Below the pieces are notes generated by a model. The model saw only the letters and a program-made list of their open reading frames with translations. It searched no databases and was not told the DNA's origin. The position numbers and the translations under genes are program-made. Below, one piece after another: positions 24,578 through 33,323 of a stretch of DNA of 64,000 bases; position 1 is the first letter of the stretch; each line of letters starts with the position of its first letter. The DNA is taken from positions 1 to 64,000 of IMG/VR virus record IMGVR_UViG_3300023112_001138. One strand, written 5' to 3'. The DNA is from a virus.

Positions 24578-24628
24578 TTTAACAAAAATTTGATTTTTAA
24601 ATAAAAAAAATATATAATTATATAAGTT

Positions 24629-24871
24629 ATGATACCATCAGCACCAAAGTTTAAAAAAATAGTATTACTAATAAAAAATGAAAATAGTAGTGATCCAGAT
24701 ATAAAACCCACAATTAGGGTTGAGCATAGTGATTGTGCAATGATCATAACTGGAGATTATGTTATTATAACAGAAGATGAGACTGGTAACAATATTGATA
24801 CACCTTCAACAGTAAAGGGGAAAATATATGTATTAAAAGAAATAGACTCATATAAACTTTTTAAAAATTAA
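24629..24871 (+). CDS. Small hypothetical protein, 80 residues
   Basis: A mostly beta protein (PKFKKIVLLIKNENSS, AMIITGDYVIITEDE, GKIYVLKEIDSYKLF). I recognise no family and see no leader. It is 3 nt upstream of the KTSC-like gene and probably co-translated. Confidence 0.6.
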   Translation: MIPSAPKFKKIVLLIKNENSSDPDIKPTIRVEHSDCAMIITGDYVIITEDETGNNIDTPSTVKGKIYVLKEIDSYKLFKN

Positions 24872-24874
24872 ATT

Positions 24875-25168
24875 ATGGTTTTAAATAAACACGAAGAGAA
24901 TGGAGCAATCGAAAACTTGTACGATTCAAGTAATATACTAGCTTCAAAGTACGATATCAGAGGTAAGAAGTTGGCAATAATTTTTAATAGTGGTAGACAA
25001 TATTTGTATCATGATGTATCAAGAAATGATTATGATGTATTTGAGGGTGCTGAAAGTCAAGGAAAAATTTTACATTCAACGATTAAAAAATATAAAGTAG
25101 AGAAAGTAGTGGACATTGTTGACACTACTTTAATTATCGAGCAGATACAAACACTGAAAAATTCATAA
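24875..25168 (+). CDS. KTSC-domain-like protein
   Basis: This 97-residue protein has the pattern of KTSC domains: KLAIIFNSGRQYLYHDVSRNDY followed by a small-residue turn (AESQGKILHSTI) and a KY. The family is a short beta-rich domain of unknown function, frequent in phages and sometimes fused to RNA-ligase or tRNA-synthetase-like proteins. The match is from memory of the motif. Confidence 0.6.
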   Translation: MVLNKHEENGAIENLYDSSNILASKYDIRGKKLAIIFNSGRQYLYHDVSRNDYDVFEGAESQGKILHSTIKKYKVEKVVDIVDTTLIIEQIQTLKNS

Positions 25169-25336
25169 ATGGAATCAAATAAAAATCAGAGATTATTATC
25201 TAAACTATATGAATGTCAAGAAATAATTCTTGCATTGAGTGGTGACACTATTAGTGAACAACATATTTTAATGTCTGAAATAATAAAAGAATTAGAATGT
25301 GATATAATAGAAGATATTGGCTATATAGGGATTTAA
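25169..25336 (+). CDS. Small helical protein, 55 residues
   Basis: The ATG overlaps the region after the KTSC-like stop. The product is helical and acidic (LLSKLYECQEIILALSGDT, EIIKELECDIIEDIGYIGI). The function is unknown. Confidence 0.5.
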   Translation: MESNKNQRLLSKLYECQEIILALSGDTISEQHILMSEIIKELECDIIEDIGYIGI

Positions 25337-25349
25337 AAAATAAATTAAA

Positions 25350-25754
25350 ATGAAAAATAATATAACAATAATATTAACACTACTATCTTTAAACCTAATA
25401 GGTCAGATAAACTATGATGTATATAGGGTAGTTGCTCACAGCAATGAAATGTATGTGCATTCAATTTCAAACACAATTAAAGTACCCCAAGAACATGCTA
25501 TATTTGTTCCAAATGTATTCTCACCTAATAATGACGGAATAAATGATTATTTCCGGGTGATGGGTAAAGGTTTAGATCATATTACAATCGAAATATATAA
25601 TAGATGGAGTCAACAAGTATTCGAAGCACCTCACTTAACAGAGATTTGGGATGGGACATACCGAGGTAAACAATGCCCCATCGGAACATATGTATACCAA
25701 CTTAAAATAGATAAAAAAATATCCCATTCAGGGACAGTAACATTAATAAGATGA
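25350..25754 (+). CDS. Secreted stand-alone T9SS type B (gliding-motility) C-terminal domain
   Basis: This 134-residue protein has a signal peptide (MKNNITIILTLLSLNLIGQ) and then a nearly complete CHU_C / gliding-motility-associated C-terminal domain: PNVFSPNNDGINDYFRVMG, ITIEIYNRWSQQVFE, WDGTYRGKQCPIGTYVYQL, GTVTLIR. In Bacteroidota this domain is the C-terminal signal of large adhesins exported by the type IX secretion system (type B). Here it is about the whole protein, with no large passenger. It would reach the T9SS of the host. It might compete for the machinery (as a decoy), mark the surface or block receptors. This is inference. It overlaps the next small gene by 4 nt. Confidence 0.85.
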   Translation: MKNNITIILTLLSLNLIGQINYDVYRVVAHSNEMYVHSISNTIKVPQEHAIFVPNVFSPNNDGINDYFRVMGKGLDHITIEIYNRWSQQVFEAPHLTEIWDGTYRGKQCPIGTYVYQLKIDKKISHSGTVTLIR

Positions 25755-25843
25755 AAGAAGTAGTAATATTTAGTTGGGTATTTGCAGGTGTTATATGTGT
25801 TTATGCGTATTATGTTAAACATAAGAAAAACCAAAACAATTAA
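25751..25843 (+). CDS. Tiny single-pass membrane peptide, 30 residues
   Basis: ATGA overlap with the upstream gene. The product is one transmembrane helix (VVIFSWVFAGVICVYAYYV) then a basic tail. The overlap suggests coupled translation with the T9SS-domain protein. Confidence 0.5.
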   Translation: MKEVVIFSWVFAGVICVYAYYVKHKKNQNN

Positions 25844-25918
25844 ATCACCATTAAATAATTAATTTCCCCAATAACTTTAATTTAATAATTAATGTGAGTA
25901 TTTATTATAAAAATACTT

Positions 25919-26710
25919 ATGCGAATTAAAAGATTAAAAGAACAAGAGGTAAGTGATATAATCGCCAAAGAAAATATTGACTTATCATCCTTTAAAGTAA
26001 AAAAAACATTAAACCCAAAAGTATTCGACAAGGATAAAAAAATGCATAGTGATGTTCGATCTAGGTTACTGATGATTGCTGATGATTTTTTTGAAACTTT
26101 GGATATCGGTTGGGTTGATCTGGATGATGTTATATTAACTGGTAGTTTAGCTAATTATAATTGGTCAAAATTTTCAGATGTTGATCTACATATATTACTA
26201 CAATTTGAAGATGTGGATGAAAATGTGGATTTGGTTAGGGAATATTTTAACTCAAAAAAGAATTTATGGAATGAAAAACATTCTATTACCATAAAAGGTT
26301 ATGATGTGGAATTATATTTACAAGATACTCATGAATCACATGTTTCTAGTGGTGTGTATTCTGTAATGTGGGATGGATGGGTTGTTAAACCAGAAAGAGG
26401 TGATAAGAAAATAGATGCGAAAAAAGTAAGTGAAAAAGTTAATAGTATTGTTGATGCAATTAAACATGTTTATGAGATGTATAAAGATGGGGAGTATGAT
26501 AAAGTAATTAGAAGTATAAAAACACTTAAAGAGAAATTAAAGAAAATGCGACAAGCCGGATTGGATCGTGAAGGTGAATATTCTTTTGAGAATATTGCAT
26601 TTAAAGTTCTTAGAAGAAGTGAGTATCTAGATAAATTAACTACAATAGAAACTAGGGCGTATGATAATTCATTAACATTGGATGAATCTATAAAGCTTAT
26701 AAAGTATTAA
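25919..26710 (+). CDS. Nucleotidyltransferase-fold protein with short leader
   Basis: This 263-residue protein starts MRIKRLKEQE, a short basic segment. Residues about 75-100 carry the NTase signature LTGSLANYNWSKFSDVDLHI (GS...SDxD), with a probable third Asp or Glu at VELYL (about 141-145). The C-terminal part is helical. This fold transfers nucleotides to RNA, protein or small molecules. A leader and nearby head genes suggest it may be packaged and modify a host target after entry, as T4 Alt does by ADP-ribosylation. Substrate unknown. Confidence 0.72.
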   Translation: MRIKRLKEQEVSDIIAKENIDLSSFKVKKTLNPKVFDKDKKMHSDVRSRLLMIADDFFETLDIGWVDLDDVILTGSLANYNWSKFSDVDLHILLQFEDVDENVDLVREYFNSKKNLWNEKHSITIKGYDVELYLQDTHESHVSSGVYSVMWDGWVVKPERGDKKIDAKKVSEKVNSIVDAIKHVYEMYKDGEYDKVIRSIKTLKEKLKKMRQAGLDREGEYSFENIAFKVLRRSEYLDKLTTIETRAYDNSLTLDESIKLIKY

Positions 26711-26746
26711 TATATAACTATTTTATGTTTTTTTATTAAAAATGCA

Positions 26747-26754
26747 ATATTTAT
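26747..26754 (+). promoter_or_regulatory. ATATTTAT motif, candidate phage promoter element
   Basis: The octamer lies 15 nt before ATG at 26770. Confidence 0.45.
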
Positions 26755-26769
26755 TAATAAAATAAAAGA

Positions 26770-27090
26770 ATGGGAACATATTTAACGGGAACATATTCAG
26801 TAATTCATACTAGTGGTACTACAGATTTTAATAATTTCGTATATAGTGCGGTGTATTTTAATACTACAGGGCCATTTACAATAAATGGTACCAACGTAGT
26901 TGGGTCAATAGGTGAAACATTAGATATTGTTGTAGATGAAAATACTACAATATTATCTACAGATTTTCTTTTGTTAGGAAATCCAATTGCACCACAAACA
27001 AAAGTTCAAACTGGTTTAATATCTGGTGATTCACATAACGAAGTGTGGCAATTTGTAAATATAAAAACTGGATTACCAACAAACGGATAA
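26770..27090 (+). CDS. Small beta-rich protein, possible head decoration or fibre tip
   Basis: This 106-residue protein is rich in Thr, Gly, Asn and Val (YLTGTYSVIHTSGTTDF, FTINGTNVVGSIG), with an all-beta look and few charges. No leader. Such composition is typical of structural phage proteins. Placement before the acidic leader protein at 27123 suggests a virion role. No family recognised. Confidence 0.55.
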   Translation: MGTYLTGTYSVIHTSGTTDFNNFVYSAVYFNTTGPFTINGTNVVGSIGETLDIVVDENTTILSTDFLLLGNPIAPQTKVQTGLISGDSHNEVWQFVNIKTGLPTNG

Positions 27091-27122
27091 AAATTAAAAT
27101 TAAAAATATAAAAAATAAAAAA

Positions 27123-29018
27123 ATGAGAAAATTTACAAACCCAAAAACTCTAAAAGGTCAAGATAAAATCAATAGGATTACTGATCTAATGAGTAGAATG
27201 ACAACACTAAATGAAAGTACTTCACTTTCAGAAATAGATTTCATAAAAAAGGGACCAAATGGAATTGTTTATGGTATTATTAGAGAAAATCATAACTACT
27301 TTATTAAAACAACTGAAAAAACATCTGGAACATTAATTGCAGAAGATTTTGAATACGTTGGTGGTGCTAAAAATAAATACATTGAAAGGTATAATACATA
27401 TACTGAAGCATTAAAACAATTAAATATGAAATTTGATATGTTGAATGAGTCATATGGTATTGAAGTGGGATCAAATCTTTTTGAATCCGATGGTCATGAG
27501 ATTCAGGTATCCAACGCTAGTGGGGTAGTAGTTAAAGAGACTAAGGTTTCTGACCCCGATAATGATGATGATGGTAAATTAGAGTTAATAAATGATGAAG
27601 AGGAAGATGTTGAAGAACAAAAGCAAGTAATTAGGGTAAAAACACCAAAAGCGCCAGTAGAAGATACAGTAGAGGTAGATGAATTTGCGATGGATGATAT
27701 GGAAACTGCTGAAGGTGGTGGAGAAGACCCATTCGCTGCTGAAGATGGTGGAGAAGGAATGGATGATGAAGGAATGGATGATGAAGGAATGGATGATGAA
27801 GATGGGGACGAAACAACCAAAAAGATACAAAAACTTACTGGAAAAGTCACACAACTAATGAGAGATATGGATGACCCTGATTCGGAGTTAGATAAATACG
27901 TCATTAACTCAGTTATTTCAGCAATTGATTTTGAAGAAATGGATGAGGAAGATGTTGAAGATGTTATTGCTAAGATTGAGGGTGAAGATGAAGAAGCTGG
28001 AGAAGGTGATGAATTTGATACGGAAGAGGTTGATGTTGATTTAGATGTAGAAGAAGTTCCTGAAGGTGAACCGTCAGAAGATCAAATTACTGAAGATTCT
28101 GAAGGTAGGGAAACTTTTGACTATGGTGAGGATGAAGGTCACGACCATAAAGAAGAAGAAGATTTAAAAGAGAAAGAAGAAATGTCACCACAAGATAGGA
28201 TTAGTGAAATAAAAAAACATCTTGAAGCCCTTGAGTCTGATATGTCTTATGATGAAGACCATGAAGATAGAGAAGAAGAAGGTACCGAATTTAACGAATC
28301 AAGGTCATTTTCCAAAAAACAATTAATGGAAACATTTTTAAGAAAAAATGTTAAAAATTCACTAAAAAAAGTTTTAAAAGAAAACCACTCAATGTGTGAA
28401 GAATGTTTGGGGGAAGGTTGTGAGTCTTGTATGGGAGAACATCATAATTTGTCAGATACTAATTATGGTAAATATAATAGAAATGAATATATGTTAGAAG
28501 ATGACGATATGGATATGTTGGCTGGGGATGATGTACATGAAGATATAGATTATATGGATACTGAAATGTTAGGACAAGATGTTTTATACCGAACCGGAGA
28601 AGAACCTAAATTTGATAGGGATGGTGATGGTATATCTAATGAGTATGATGTAGATAGTAACGATGATGGTAGTATAGATTACGGAATGGGTAATAAAATG
28701 TATGATTGGCCAGAACGCACTTTTGGTAGAAAGGGTGATAGGGATTCTGACGGTATCCCAAATACAAACGATGACAATCCTGGAACACCTAGTTGGGAAG
28801 ATGACGGAGATGATTTTATAGAAATAGATTTTGAATCGTTGATGGGAAATGCTCCGGTTAAAGAACCGGGTGTCGCACCACCAACAACTACACCAAGTAC
28901 CACACCAGGTAAACCAAGATGGAAAAAAATTAGGAAACCTGAACCAGGTACACAGGGAAAACCTAAAGCAGAAGTAGCAAGAAGAAAAGCTACTATACGA
29001 AAAGGAAGAATGTATTAA
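27123..29018 (+). CDS. Acidic multi-site internal protein with zinc and calcium motifs
   Basis: This 631-residue protein has a leader ending TLNE|S (residues 28-32). It then has acidic low-complexity regions and three GMDDE repeats. A second leader-like helix follows an FNE|S (about 395) and runs to VLKE|N (about 419). Next comes MCEECLGEGCESCMGEH (about 423-439), a CxxC...CxxC zinc motif like the DnaJ cysteine repeat. Asp-rich thrombospondin type 3-like loops (DRDGDGISNEYD, DRDSDGIPNTNDD) span about 498-555. The Pro/Arg/Lys-rich tail may bind DNA. It looks like a fusion of several packaged modules. The ATG at 27123 is preferred to 27045, which overlaps the previous gene. Confidence 0.72.
   Translation: MRKFTNPKTLKGQDKINRITDLMSRMTTLNESTSLSEIDFIKKGPNGIVYGIIRENHNYFIKTTEKTSGTLIAEDFEYVGGAKNKYIERYNTYTEALKQLNMKFDMLNESYGIEVGSNLFESDGHEIQVSNASGVVVKETKVSDPDNDDDGKLELINDEEEDVEEQKQVIRVKTPKAPVEDTVEVDEFAMDDMETAEGGGEDPFAAEDGGEGMDDEGMDDEGMDDEDGDETTKKIQKLTGKVTQLMRDMDDPDSELDKYVINSVISAIDFEEMDEEDVEDVIAKIEGEDEEAGEGDEFDTEEVDVDLDVEEVPEGEPSEDQITEDSEGRETFDYGEDEGHDHKEEEDLKEKEEMSPQDRISEIKKHLEALESDMSYDEDHEDREEEGTEFNESRSFSKKQLMETFLRKNVKNSLKKVLKENHSMCEECLGEGCESCMGEHHNLSDTNYGKYNRNEYMLEDDDMDMLAGDDVHEDIDYMDTEMLGQDVLYRTGEEPKFDRDGDGISNEYDVDSNDDGSIDYGMGNKMYDWPERTFGRKGDRDSDGIPNTNDDNPGTPSWEDDGDDFIEIDFESLMGNAPVKEPGVAPPTTTPSTTPGKPRWKKIRKPEPGTQGKPKAEVARRKATIRKGRMY
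27756..27800 (+). repeat. 15-bp tandem repeat, three copies
   Basis: GGAATGGATGATGAA occurs three times in frame, encoding GMDDE. Confidence 0.9.
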
Positions 29019-29020
29019 AA

Positions 29021-29419
29021 ATGAAATTAGTATATATAAATAAAATAGGTCAAAACTGGAAAGGAAACTACATTTATGAGTTTCTTTTTTCAGATATAAT
29101 AAAAGATATTGACGGAGAGGGATGGGATTCGTACCCATCTTCAGGTAACCCTGAACCACCAGAAGTAAAATTTATTAAAGAGACTGGGGTGTTAAATACT
29201 ACATTAAAACTGGATTTGGTTCAAGAATCCGATTCATTTGCAATGTGGGACGCAGTTGATGGTGTTGTTTCTATGGCTTGGGAAAATATGGAAGGATATG
29301 ATGAATATCCAGAAAAAAGATTATTCTTTTCTTTCGGGGAGGATATTAAATCAGTAAACGATAAACTATATGAAAAAGATATAGTATTAAACTATAATAA
29401 AGAATTAATAAACACATAA
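29021..29419 (+). CDS. Conserved-looking hypothetical protein, 132 residues
   Basis: An alpha/beta protein with many aromatic residues (GNYIYEFLFSDII, GEGWDSYPSSG, FAMWDAVDGVVSMAWE, LFFSFGEDIKS). It starts 2 nt after the acidic internal protein and ends 1 nt before the next gene, so it sits in the same operon. No leader and no family recognised. Confidence 0.65.
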   Translation: MKLVYINKIGQNWKGNYIYEFLFSDIIKDIDGEGWDSYPSSGNPEPPEVKFIKETGVLNTTLKLDLVQESDSFAMWDAVDGVVSMAWENMEGYDEYPEKRLFFSFGEDIKSVNDKLYEKDIVLNYNKELINT

Positions 29420-29420
29420 A

Positions 29421-29939
29421 ATGAAAAAGAAAGTTAAGATATTTGGTAAGGAAATTAAGCGGGCAACCAGACGTAAATTAATGGAGAATGTTATGGAAAA
29501 CTGGGAAATGAAGGACACTTACAGTAAAAAGAAATATAAACAAACCCCTAGAGAAGGTGGTATTGAGAATGTATTTGGTCAATATGCTGAAGATATGGAT
29601 CCTGCGGTAATTAGATACATGAGAAAAAATCCCGATGCGATTCTAAGAAGAATGGCTAAGTTGTATCCAGAAATTTATATGAGACACCTACCAGAACAAT
29701 CACCAGTTATGGATGATTGGGAATTTGAAGAAAAAGGGGTAGACATAGTAGATGAAACATACTATGGTTTTGAAAACTCTGGAGATATACCTAGTAATTT
29801 CAAACCAGAACAAGATGACACAGTAAAAGTGGGTCCAAATGCAGTTAAAACAGAAAGTAAGATTAAAACTGTAACAGTTAATGAAATTAAAAAAATGTTA
29901 GGTAGAAAATCAAAAAAGAAGAATAAATTTAGAAGATAA
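29421..29939 (+). CDS. Hypothetical head-cluster protein with basic ends
   Basis: This 172-residue protein has a basic start (KKKVKIFGKEIKRATRRKLME) without a clear (L/I)xE site. The middle is charged, with a MDPAVIRYMRKNPDAILRRM helix. The C-terminus has TVNEIKKML followed by a Lys/Arg tail, resembling a leader element placed at the C-terminus as in the gene at 3517. It is tightly packed between neighbours, in the operon leading to the head genes. Confidence 0.62.
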   Translation: MKKKVKIFGKEIKRATRRKLMENVMENWEMKDTYSKKKYKQTPREGGIENVFGQYAEDMDPAVIRYMRKNPDAILRRMAKLYPEIYMRHLPEQSPVMDDWEFEEKGVDIVDETYYGFENSGDIPSNFKPEQDDTVKVGPNAVKTESKIKTVTVNEIKKMLGRKSKKKNKFRR

Positions 29940-29940
29940 A

Positions 29941-30663
29941 ATGAAAAAAAAGGATATTATAAAAAGTTTAATATCTGAAAAGTTTGCATCCAAAGCACAA
30001 CAAGCTTATCTTTATGCAAATGAGCCCGATATTGCAGATGAATTTGCTTCTACAATGACCGATGAAGATTACGATGAATTACCCCAAAAAGTTAAGAAAA
30101 AAAAGAAAGGGAGTAAAAAATCTAAAAAAGAATCCATCAATCCCAGAATGAAAAAAAATGATTTACTGGAATATATAAAAAATTCATCAGTTAAAAAAAA
30201 AAGTAAGATAGTTGAGTCTCGGTATGATTTTCCTTACCTAAGAGAGGTAGACCCACAAGAACGAAGGGATATAATGAAATACTTTGAGATGATCCGACAA
30301 AGTGGGATTGTTAATATGTTTCAATCACCCCCAATACTTAATTGGGCAAAAGACGATCTACATAGATTTTTATATGGAGAAAGAAATGATCCAGAATCTA
30401 TTGAGAGGAGTATTGAGGAAGAAGAATATGATAATGAAGATGGGGAAAATGATACTACTATCTCCATATTAAAGGAAAGGTTAGTAACTATAAACTATTT
30501 ATTAGATAATAAACAAAAGATTAGAGATATATTAATCCGAGCTGCATTTAACAGAATAGATAATACCAATGGTAACCATGAAATGAGAAATGTACAACAT
30601 ATATTCGAAAAGATGGCTAAAGAATCTTGGCAGTTTTGGGTTGGTATACAAAGTATAAAATAA
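29941..30663 (+). CDS. Unknown protein with SLISE leader
   Basis: This 240-residue protein starts MKKKDIIKSLISE|K, a leader with a gp21-type site at residues 11-13. A Lys-rich patch lies at about 54-66 and a second basic helix at about 72-95. Residues 100-240 are helical, with an acidic insert. No family recognised. It starts 1 nt after the previous stop. Confidence 0.65.
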   Translation: MKKKDIIKSLISEKFASKAQQAYLYANEPDIADEFASTMTDEDYDELPQKVKKKKKGSKKSKKESINPRMKKNDLLEYIKNSSVKKKSKIVESRYDFPYLREVDPQERRDIMKYFEMIRQSGIVNMFQSPPILNWAKDDLHRFLYGERNDPESIERSIEEEEYDNEDGENDTTISILKERLVTINYLLDNKQKIRDILIRAAFNRIDNTNGNHEMRNVQHIFEKMAKESWQFWVGIQSIK

Positions 30664-30673
30664 AACAATAACT

Positions 30674-32086
30674 ATGAGAAAGAAAATAAATAGAATAAAC
30701 GAAATTACTAAACTAATAGTAAAGAAACATTTAAGAGAAGCAATAGAATACGACCCATCTCATAGAGAAAGAATGGATCAAAGTATTGAACAAAGTTTAG
30801 GTCAAGACACTCACCCATTTGGTGGTAGTCCTTCATTACCAGGTACTGGAACATCTCAAAAATATTCAGAAAAACTTGCTAGTAAAAGATTTAAAGATAT
30901 TGTTAATATGGTTAAAAGATATCATGGGGTAGAAAATATTGATATGGGGATGATGAGACAAATGATGCAAATTATGCAACAAGTTGGGGAAATTGAACAA
31001 TCAAAAAAAGCACAATTAGAGCAGTTGGCAATTGATATAGTAAGTGAGGAGTTTGATATACCGGAAGATATGTTAAGACCAAATCTAGTTCCACCCGGAT
31101 CAGAATTAAATTTAGATGATGATAATGAGGAAGAAGGAGAAGAGGGTGAAGAAGAAGAATTCAAACCTAAAAGTGCTGAAAGAATGAAAGAATTAGATTC
31201 TGAAGTTGCTAAAAGAAATTCACTTAATGCTATGATGCAAGGGGCAGCAAAGAAAGGTCACTATATATTCCATCAAGTTGCTGATGAATTAGATAAGATA
31301 GACCCTCGTTTAATGGGTCTTTATGGTAAATTAATGTCATTGGCAGATTACCAATATTGGTTAGTTCCAGAAAGTGCTATGGGTAGTGCTATTGGTGGAA
31401 CAGAAAAAATTAAATGGGAAAAACCAAAAAAACCTGAAGATGAAGAAGAAGAAGAAACAGGTATAAAGGAAGAGGAAGAACCTATAATAGAAGCTAAAGC
31501 GTGGATATTCCCTCTTTTAGTACATGAATTAATCAAAGGGGTTATGGAGTTAGCTGCAATGGATTGGGGGAGAAAACATATGGATTCCGATGAACTGAAA
31601 CATGTTATTGGTAGAGCTGATACTATTAGTGGTGAAATATGGGGAATGAGATTGGGTCCAGGAATGTGGGAGAAATTTCTTGAATGTATTAATGATGAGG
31701 ATTATAAGATAAAACATTGGTTATTCCAACAACTATCTCAGTTACCTGCAGATAAATTTCATAGTTTTATGAAAGAAATACTATCCTCTACTCATGAATG
31801 TGAAAAAGTAATTGACCACCTAAGAGAACTACATCAAGAAGATGAAAATGATAGCTTAGAAGATATTGTAACAGGCGATGAAAATACTTTCGATGCGGGA
31901 TTAGATGATTTATTAGATGATGTGGGTATTGCACCTTCACCACAAGAAGATACTCCCGAAGATACGGCAACACCAGAAGATGTCGATTATTCTGAAATGT
32001 CAAAATCTGAAATCCAGAAGTTAATAGATGATGCTTTAGATGCGGGTGATATTGATATGATGGATAAGTTATACAAGTATTTGTAA
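30674..32086 (+). CDS. Large acidic protein with HLRE|A leader
   Basis: This 470-residue protein begins with basic KINRINEITKLIVKKHLRE|A (site at residues 20-23), similar to T4 sites where Ala follows Glu. The body is helical with two acidic low-complexity stretches (about 155-165 and 255-275), then a compact region with WIFPLLVHELIKGVMELAAMDWG. The C-terminus (SKSEIQKLIDDALDAGDIDMMDKLYKYL) resembles a short helical repeat. The unusual size and position just upstream of terminase suggest a head-internal role. No family recognised. Confidence 0.68.
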   Translation: MRKKINRINEITKLIVKKHLREAIEYDPSHRERMDQSIEQSLGQDTHPFGGSPSLPGTGTSQKYSEKLASKRFKDIVNMVKRYHGVENIDMGMMRQMMQIMQQVGEIEQSKKAQLEQLAIDIVSEEFDIPEDMLRPNLVPPGSELNLDDDNEEEGEEGEEEEFKPKSAERMKELDSEVAKRNSLNAMMQGAAKKGHYIFHQVADELDKIDPRLMGLYGKLMSLADYQYWLVPESAMGSAIGGTEKIKWEKPKKPEDEEEEETGIKEEEEPIIEAKAWIFPLLVHELIKGVMELAAMDWGRKHMDSDELKHVIGRADTISGEIWGMRLGPGMWEKFLECINDEDYKIKHWLFQQLSQLPADKFHSFMKEILSSTHECEKVIDHLRELHQEDENDSLEDIVTGDENTFDAGLDDLLDDVGIAPSPQEDTPEDTATPEDVDYSEMSKSEIQKLIDDALDAGDIDMMDKLYKYL

Positions 32087-32127
32087 ATTTTTAATACTAA
32101 AATAAAAAAACTGTAAAGATAATATTA

Positions 32128-32153
32128 GAATCCCATCAAGGTGGGATTTTTTT
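32128..32153 (+). terminator. Intrinsic terminator
   Basis: AATCCCA(TC) pairs with (GG)TGGGATT and is followed by a T run, 41 nt after the stop at 32086. It closes the operon 27123-32086. Confidence 0.78.
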
Positions 32154-32164
32154 ATATACATAAG

Positions 32165-32172
32165 ATATTTAT
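32165..32172 (+). promoter_or_regulatory. ATATTTAT motif, candidate phage promoter element
   Basis: The octamer lies between the terminator and a GTG start at 32202 (29-nt gap, containing AAAGG). Confidence 0.35.
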
Positions 32173-32201
32173 ATAAAAAATAGATAGGATACCCCAAAGG
32201 T

Positions 32202-33323
32202 GTGAAATTAACATTTAAAAATATAATTACAGAAGATATTAGGAAATCCCCTAAACTAGAGAATGCCATTTTTAAATTTCTTAAAAGGAAGGACGTTTGG
32301 CGAGGGAGAACAGAAGACGAAGATAAAAGTAGTTTGCAAGCTTCTGATGATGTAGAAAAAACATTTGGTTTGGATGAATGGGATGCTAAGTTTTTTACAT
32401 TTAAATGGTTAGTTAATAATGGTTACGACACTCTAGATAGTGATGGTGAGATTGATTATTGGGTTAAAAGTACTGATGACAAATATCAATTTTTAAAAGA
32501 TACTGGATGGTGGGGTAAATTTTATAAACCATATAAATTTATAGATGTAGTAGAGAAGGGTGAAGGTAATCAAAAATTTATCCTTGTAGATTCTTATTAT
32601 GAATTTAAACCATTATTTGATAATGAATGGATAAGTGATGCAATTTTTGGTGGCGATTATGTTGAGATATTTGGGTGGTATAACTACCCGCTAGAAGAAA
32701 TGTGGGATAGCCTTGATGATAAAGGGTTACAATCTATAATAGAAGTTCTCCCTTCATATACATCCGAAGATGATTTATTTCATAACGCCCCTGAATCGTT
32801 TTTAGATGTAGTTGACCCAGATACCGGTAGTATCCCAATGGATAGAAGAACAATAAATTTTATTAAAGATGGGGATACCTCTTCATTACTTTATGATTTG
32901 ATTAATGAGTTAGATGAATTTGATGAATTAAAAAGTGATATGGTAAATCTTTATAATGTAGCATATAATGATGCTGCACATTCAGAATTATTCAAGGGTG
33001 CAATGTCAGAGTTGGAAAGTTTTTTCGGGGGCAACCCAAAATGGGTGCAGGTTCCGGGTCCAGATAAAAATAATGAGTTAAATATGTTAGAAATCCCCAT
33101 CAAACAAGAAGATTATGACAATTTATATAAAGAATGGTTGGACACCTTTTCAGATTTCCCAGAACATTCTTATTCAGAGTATATAGAATCGTGGGGAGAG
33201 GTATTAAGAGAAAGTGGGGATGAGCTGAGATTTCCTGACTTACAATATTTTTATCCAGACCATAATATAGTGAATGATTATTTTAATGATTCATTACGAG
33301 ATAATTTATATGGTGGTAACTAA
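32202..33323 (+). CDS. Unknown acidic protein with IITE|D leader, GTG start
   Basis: This 373-residue protein starts with GTG and reads MKLTFKNIITE|D. AAAGG precedes the start by one base, an SD-like site that is too close for optimal use. The body is acidic and rich in aromatic residues (FFTFKWLVNNGYDTLDS, WWGKFYKPYKFID, EIFGWYNYPLEEMW). It resembles in composition the modules of the 1435-residue protein. No family recognised. Confidence 0.65.
   Translation: MKLTFKNIITEDIRKSPKLENAIFKFLKRKDVWRGRTEDEDKSSLQASDDVEKTFGLDEWDAKFFTFKWLVNNGYDTLDSDGEIDYWVKSTDDKYQFLKDTGWWGKFYKPYKFIDVVEKGEGNQKFILVDSYYEFKPLFDNEWISDAIFGGDYVEIFGWYNYPLEEMWDSLDDKGLQSIIEVLPSYTSEDDLFHNAPESFLDVVDPDTGSIPMDRRTINFIKDGDTSSLLYDLINELDEFDELKSDMVNLYNVAYNDAAHSELFKGAMSELESFFGGNPKWVQVPGPDKNNELNMLEIPIKQEDYDNLYKEWLDTFSDFPEHSYSEYIESWGEVLRESGDELRFPDLQYFYPDHNIVNDYFNDSLRDNLYGGN

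Noticed and set aside
27503-27904. Long antisense open frame opposite the acidic part of the 27123 gene
   Set aside because: It is a Ser-rich shadow caused by acidic codons (GAA/GAT) on the real strand, with no motif or start context.
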